A stretch of 64,000 nucleotides of DNA from Hydractinia symbiolongicarpus (taxonomy: Eukaryota > Cnidaria > Hydrozoa > Anthoathecata > Hydractiniidae): assembly GCF_029227915.1 (NCBI RefSeq), contig NC_079879.1, positions 30,076,501 through 30,140,500 of the forward strand, written 5' to 3'. Below are positions 59,901 to 64,000 of the stretch, in pieces. Position 1 is the first letter of the stretch. Every line of letters starts with the position of its first letter. The translations under genes and the position numbers were made by a program. The notes beneath the pieces were generated by a model. The model made no database searches and was not told the origin of the DNA. It worked only from the letters and a program-made list of their open reading frames with translations.

Positions 59901-62476
59901 AGAAACACAAAGAATTTGTGGGATACAAATGAACTAGAAAATCTTGCTGGCATTTACAAATACCAACCTGAAAAAGTTTTGGACTTTAATTATTGGTAGA
60001 TTAATTTGAATATCTTCTGATATTTGTTGACCTTTTCTGTACGATATACCTAAAATAATTTTAAAGCAAATATGTAAATATAAACCTAAAAATATGCATA
60101 GATTTTTTGGGAGGAAGGGCAAAATGTGATGTGTTTAGGATATAATATATACGTTATAAGTCCCTTTTTCTTCTTACCAACTTAAAAAATTTCACATTTT
60201 GAACAAAGACTGGTTTCACAGTGATCAGTAAAATTAAGCAATGTTTAGTTTTTAGTGCCCCTTCATATGTAGCTCAATTCTGTTCAGCTACAGAACTAGC
60301 TAAATATTTATATTTATCATTCTGGTTATTTAATAGGAATTATTGTTGTCGTCGTGTTAAAAAGAATACTGAATCAACCATGTAAGAATTGTATTTTAAG
60401 ATTCTACTAAATAATTTTTAAGAACTTTGCTTTTAAAACGAAAATGTGAAATAATCTCTGGATGTTTTATTTATAGCAAGCACACTTCATCAAGGCTTAC
60501 TGTAACCAATCTTAATGTAGTCACCAAAACCTATACTTTTTGGTATCACGCATAATAACGAATTTTTACTTTAAGAATTTTATAAGTGGGAGTGATGCTA
60601 TTGAAATATAGATAAACATGGACTGCATTTTCACATGCCAAGCATACCTATTAATTTCAATTCTTTAAACAAGTTAGCAAGTGCTTTGCGTTTTCTTTGC
60701 TGGAGATTCGTTCTGGCTGATTTTTGTTTCTCTTTAGGCTTAAAAAAACAAAAGTCACATAAAATAAATTTTCCAAACCTAATCAGATAGGCAAAATTAC
60801 TACGTAAATTCTTACTAAAGCCAAGACATCTTCTGTTTGAAGTTCTTTAATACTATCAATAATATCACCTAGAAATTTATCGATAGCTTAATGTGGTGTG
60901 TTTAACAGAGTAAACACTACGTAAAAATTTCAAAAATAAAAGATCTTAAAGCAATTAGCCAACATCATGATTTATAACTATAATTAAATTTGTTAGATAA
61001 ACAACCAAAAAAGCAAAAAAAGGGGATAAGTTTGCCAAATAAAATACAAAATAGATTTATCAATTAGCAATTATTAAGTATAAATTTGACTGTCGCTGAA
61101 AAAGACACTAATAAGCTGTATAATAGACGTGATCACTGTGGTTTGTAGCCTATGACAACACGCTAAATGGCACAAGAAGTATTCACACAACACTTTTAGT
61201 TTTATCCATACAATATTATTAGAAATAAATTTTAGTATGACAGGCGTGTGTTAAAAAATCAGTCTTGTGATAACAGAGGTATTACCAGAAGAATACTATG
61301 CTGAAAATTTTTTTGTTAAATGGTGCCTCGAAGACAAAAATACATTTATAAACATTTTTAAATCATAGGTTGCATACCAGTAAATCCATCTAAATTCTCA
61401 ATCAGCATTCCATACTTCATCTTAGTATAAGCTTCTTTCATGTATTTCTTTATCTTTAACTGCAAGTTGTTGATTTTATTCAAATACAAATCACCAAAGT
61501 CATCAATTGGAAGAACATCTGTTTGCGTCAATAGAATAGCCTCATGTTTACTATCATCATAGTAAAACTGCTTGCCTTTAAATGGTGATGGAGTTATAAA
61601 TTTTTTTGTATCTTGCAGAAATTGTTGGATTGGTTCTTGAAGAACACGCTAAAATAGAAAAAGAAACAAATGACAAACTGTAAAACAATCCAGTTCATTC
61701 GCTACTAAACAATATTTTTTACACAATTTAAAATCAAAATACTAACTGTTTATATGTTAGATCATTTCGCGTTCAAAAATATACATGAATCTATTTATTT
61801 GCAAAATTCGATAGATAAACAATAATTTACTTGTAAATTGATCCAATCTTAGACCAACATTAATCAAACCCTTGATAAGCATGAAATTCTCATTGGTAGC
61901 AACATGAAATTAGTTTTTACAACGAATAGCTTTGCAGATAACAACAAATGTTTTTTCAACGGAATTTAATTTTTCATATAAAGGCCAATTTGTAAAATTC
62001 GCAAAACTTTTTGGACATGAAAATTCCTGACATTAAAAGTATACATCATTGGTCACAGTATTATCACGTATCCAAAATTTTTGGCACCCAAGGCATTAGT
62101 AGATCAAGAGAGAGGATAGATTGGTGAACATTACCTCGTATCTTCGCACAAACTTATTCAAAGTTCGATGTGATTTGTCAACAGCTTCTTTCATTGCGTA
62201 AAAGTTAATGTCATTCCATTTAGCAATTTTGACATAGTCCTGAAAAACATAATTAAAAACATCTATTAAATTTATTTTATGTGACAAATCGTCTCAAATA
62301 TATAATACAAACAAACAAACAAACAACGCAAAAACGAACAGACAAACAAACAAACAATTAGCTAACTACCTTTAATTCCTTCTCAATAGGTCTCTTTGCA
62401 TCTTGTTTGAATTGTAAAACAGGTGTTACAAACTGTGTGTAATACATAAACACATTCCAAACACCATTTTGAAGAT
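47981..62476 (-). CDS. MDN1: Midasin (MDN1/Rea1), last 30 exons: end of linker, acidic region, MIDAS domain
   Basis: Giant nuclear AAA+ ATPase that strips assembly factors from pre-60S ribosomes; its C-terminal MIDAS domain grips Rsa4/Ytm1-type proteins. Exons, 5' to 3' on the - strand: 62476-62370, 62239-62135, 61648-61378, 60868-60816, 60738-60648, 60049-59968, 59734-59623, 59473-59358, 59264-59177, 59005-58820, 58713-58631, 58444-58352, 58278-58154, 57563-57453, 56222-55915, 55612-55475, 54886-54781, 54146-53901, 53772-53506, 53401-53331, 53222-53154, 52548-52351, 52229-52101, 51994-51764, 51519-51334, 51003-50801, 49694-49520, 49372-49299, 48848-48611, 48244-47981 (TGA). All join in phase: 4,526 bp, about 1,507 aa. 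Seen: PIEKELKDYVKIAKWNDINF, GISYRKG, ELGPGEVTRFKG, GATEFEDIQ, GEGEGAKDVSEQIE, GVEMSDDFEG, then a D/E-rich tract, LCEQLRLILEPT, GDYRTGKRLNMRKVIPYIAS, QFRKDKIWLRR, AVDDSSSM (the DxSxS MIDAS motif) and EFPFPFYLLLRDINSLP...ALKQWFELV. The AAA modules lie beyond the right edge. Confidence 0.96.
48895..49195. repeat. Minisatellite in an MDN1 intron (about 25-bp unit)
   Basis: About 11-12 imperfect copies of a unit like GGTTGGAGAATGTGGTGGTG between the exons ending at 48848 and beginning at 49299. It creates a spurious Pro/His/Ser-rich frame on the - strand (49064-49408), which is not an exon. Confidence 0.88.
49520..49694 (-). other. MDN1: MDN1 exon coding the start of the MIDAS/VWA domain
   Basis: Encodes GDYRTGKRLNMRK through AVDDSSSMTDNHSKQ. 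The Asp-x-Ser-x-Ser metal-ion site is intact, so the substrate-gripping domain should be functional. The frame runs on to 49807 into intron; the acceptor AG at 49696-49695 joins in phase to the exon ending at 50801. Confidence 0.95.
51334..54886 (-). other. MDN1: MDN1 acidic (D/E-rich) region, split over ten small exons
   Basis: Ten consecutive exons (54886-54781, 54146-53901, 53772-53506, 53401-53331, 53222-53154, 52548-52351, 52229-52101, 51994-51764, 51519-51334 and the neighbouring 55612-55475) code mainly Asp, Glu, Asn, Gln and Lys. In yeast and human the same region is a long unstructured acidic tether that lets the MIDAS domain reach the pre-ribosome. The opposite strand shows Ser-rich or Ile/Phe-rich shadow frames. 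Confidence 0.9.
51551..51692 (+). mobile_element. Miniature non-autonomous Helitron-like element, copy B (142 bp)
   Basis: Same structure as 33710-33857: starts TCTACATTATAATAACC after an A, has the GTCTGTCC run, CACGCAAAATGG, GGACGGGCGAACCCGTGG and a CCCGTGGA-TTTT-TCCACGGG stem, and ends CGACTAG before a T. It lies in the MDN1 intron between exons 51519 and 51764, antisense to the gene. Confidence 0.82.
54990..55400. repeat. CGCGAA/AATTTATTTTTGTGAAT-rich interspersed repeat in an MDN1 intron
   Basis: Three to four loose copies of a unit of about 50 bp (ATTTCGTAGGAATTTATTTT followed by TGAATAGCTCAAAT), then TTTCGCAAGGTTTCGTGAAAT. Similar wording recurs in a LANCL3-like intron (about 3020-3600) and near 61965-62020. 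Confidence 0.55.
62290..62358 (+). repeat. (CAAA)n-type microsatellite
   Basis: Interrupted CAAA repeats in the last complete MDN1 intron of the window. Confidence 0.85.
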
Positions 62477-62630
62477 CTAGTAAACAAATTGTTGTTGTGA
62501 ACAGATTGATATATAATATAGATTGATATAAAATATTGAACAAAAAAATACGACGAATTGACTACATTTCGGGTGTTCCATACACCCATTTTCAAGTCTT
62601 CAGTACTTCGTTAACACAAATATATATATA

Positions 62631-64000
62631 TATACCGTAAATCTCCAAATAAACGCCCCCCATCTTTTAAACTCCTCCCTCTAATAAACGCCCCCCTTAA
62701 AATCCGAAATATTTATAAACGCCCCCTCTTTTAAACGCCCCCTCTATTAAACGCCCCCCTTCGAGAGGGGCGTTTTATAGAAGCACTTTTAATAAACCCC
62801 TTAATAAATCCCTATTGGCAAACGGGTCAACCCCTATTATGTAATAGCTTATAGATGATACAAGAGAAGGAAGAGAAACCAATTAATGATGAGAATTTTT
62901 TTTTTTTAAGAAATTACAGGAAACGTTTGCAGAAATAAATTCAAACAGAAGTGCTGCTTTGAAATTCAAGATTGAGGTAAAAAGAGTACGAGAATGGCGT
63001 CAAAACAAGGAAAAAATTGTAGTTATGAAAGACAAACGTCAGAGGCTGGGGGGCGGTGGTAGAAAGTTAATTGACCAACAACTGGAGGATGATATTCTAA
63101 AATGGATACTAGAACGGCGTGGTAATATGCTTCGTGTTTCTCGTAAACTCATCATTTTTAAAGCAAAGTCTATGTTTGACGAGACATGTGGAGAAGATAA
63201 CGAATTGAAAGATTCATTTATTGCAAGTCGTGGGTGGTTGCAGAAATTTATGAAAAGAAATCATCTCTCGTGCAGGTGAGCTCTACTTAGAACCAAAACG
63301 TTAATTTAGAACGGGTTTGCTGCTACCTTTGTACTCATGTAAAAATACAGTGTTTTTCACGTTATACTGTTTATATCAATTCCCTTACCCGAAAAATTTT
63401 AAGCTGGGTTTTTTTGTATCAACTTTTACATACCTTCTTTTACAGACGGCGAACAACAATGGCCCAAAAAGACCCAGCGCAACTTATCAATAAGTTGGTA
63501 GCGTTCGTTATCCATATCCGTCGATTGAATATGAAAGCTGAATTTAACCCTTCCAATATCATAGCCATGGATGAAACACCAGTTTGGGCAGATATGGTAA
63601 GCAGTACTACAGTCAACAAAACTGGTCAAAAAGATGTTATGCTCAAAACAACTGGTCATGAAAAGGTTTGCGTTACTGTCTGCCTAGCTGCCAAAGCAGA
63701 CGGTATCAAATTGAGCTAAACGAGAGTCAGCTGCATTAAATGAAGAGTTCAAAACAAAATGTATCGTTGCATCATCAAGCAATGGTTGGATGAACGAGGA
63801 ACTTACGCTACAGTGGTGCAAACAAGTTGTTGGATCTTTCTCCTTCGGTAAAAGACTTTTTGTGTGGGATACATTCGAAGCTCATATGACCGACGAGGTT
63901 AAAGTGTCATTGAAAAAAATGAAAGTCGAAAGTGCTCTAATTCCAGGTGGGTGTACAAAGTACATTCAGGCCCTAGATGTGTACTGGAATAAACTGTTTA
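62631..64000 (+). mobile_element. Pogo/Tigger-type DNA transposon, left part, inside an MDN1 intron
   Basis: Starts near TACCGTAAATCTCCAAATAA (62634) with a run of repeated AAACGCCCCC words (62655-62760) ending in a CCCCCTTCGAGAGGGG hairpin, then a transposase (62920 onward) cut by the window edge. It lies antisense to MDN1, upstream of exon 62476-62370, so it is most simply intronic. The right end is not in the window. Confidence 0.75.
62920..64000 (+). pseudogene. Pogo/Tigger-like DDE transposase, broken
   Basis: Exon 62920-63275 follows an acceptor (TTACAG): a CENP-B/Tc5-type DNA-binding region with AEINSNRSAALKF, KRVREWRQNK, GGGGRKLIDQQLEDDILKW and SRGWLQKFMKRN. The intron 63276-63445 (GTGAGC...TTTTACAG) joins in phase to RRRTTMAQKDP. 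The DDE domain follows: IIAMDETPVWADM (first Asp), KTTGHEKV, KADGIKL, then a stop at 63717-63719. Beyond it the frame continues in another register with ESAALNEEF, VWDTFEAHMTDEV (second Asp) and QALDVYWNK (third Asp). A small deletion with a frame change at about 63712 explains the stop. The catalytic triad is present but the reading frame is broken, so this copy cannot make full transposase. Confidence 0.88.

Overview
The window looks like nuclear DNA of an early-branching animal, most likely a cnidarian (inference). It is visibly AT-rich, its genes carry GT-AG introns, several polyadenylation signals are present, and the protein set is animal-like: LANCL3-type proteins, midasin, UQCR10, PLPBP and an intronless class A GPCR. 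No bacterial operon structure, tRNA, rRNA or CRISPR array was seen.

Layout. 1-4.4 kb: two tandem LANCL3-like genes on the + strand; the first is cut by the window edge and the second is complete (six exons, 415 aa). 4.4-10.1 kb: no gene recognised, but transposon ends, a microsatellite and a repeat-rich block. 10.2-21.6 kb: UQCR10, then PLPBP in eight exons. PLPBP intron 1 (about 7.9 kb) contains a whole intronless 1,249-codon gene on the same strand (MEI1-like, tentative) and a short non-autonomous DNA transposon. 22.7-31.5 kb: a transposon graveyard on the - strand with a DIRS-type reverse transcriptase relic, at least three hAT (DUF4371-type) fragments, a YqaJ-type exonuclease relic, a long snap-back hairpin and related direct repeats. 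34.0-42.6 kb: an 8.6-kb array of an 18-bp monomer with 54-bp and 2.3-2.6-kb higher-order repeats; it stays open for more than 2,400 codons on both strands because of its period. 43.4-44.0 kb: a small inverted-repeat element. 44.5-45.5 kb: an intronless class A GPCR (-). 48.0-62.5 kb: the last 30 exons of MDN1/midasin (-), covering the end of the linker, the acidic D/E-rich region and the C-terminal MIDAS/VWA domain; the gene continues past the right edge. A broken pogo/Tigger-like transposase (+) lies at 62.6-64 kb, apparently in the next MDN1 intron.

The host genes are unrelated housekeeping or signalling genes: ribosome assembly (MDN1), respiratory complex III (UQCR10), pyridoxal-phosphate homeostasis (PLPBP), a LanC-like family and a GPCR. 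I see no pathway cluster. The unusual content is the giant two-strand-open minisatellite, the same-strand nested gene in PLPBP, the snap-back hairpin, the pair of tiny Helitron-like elements and the layered transposon relics. Exon borders were set by GT/AG sites, reading phase and remembered family similarity; no database search was run.
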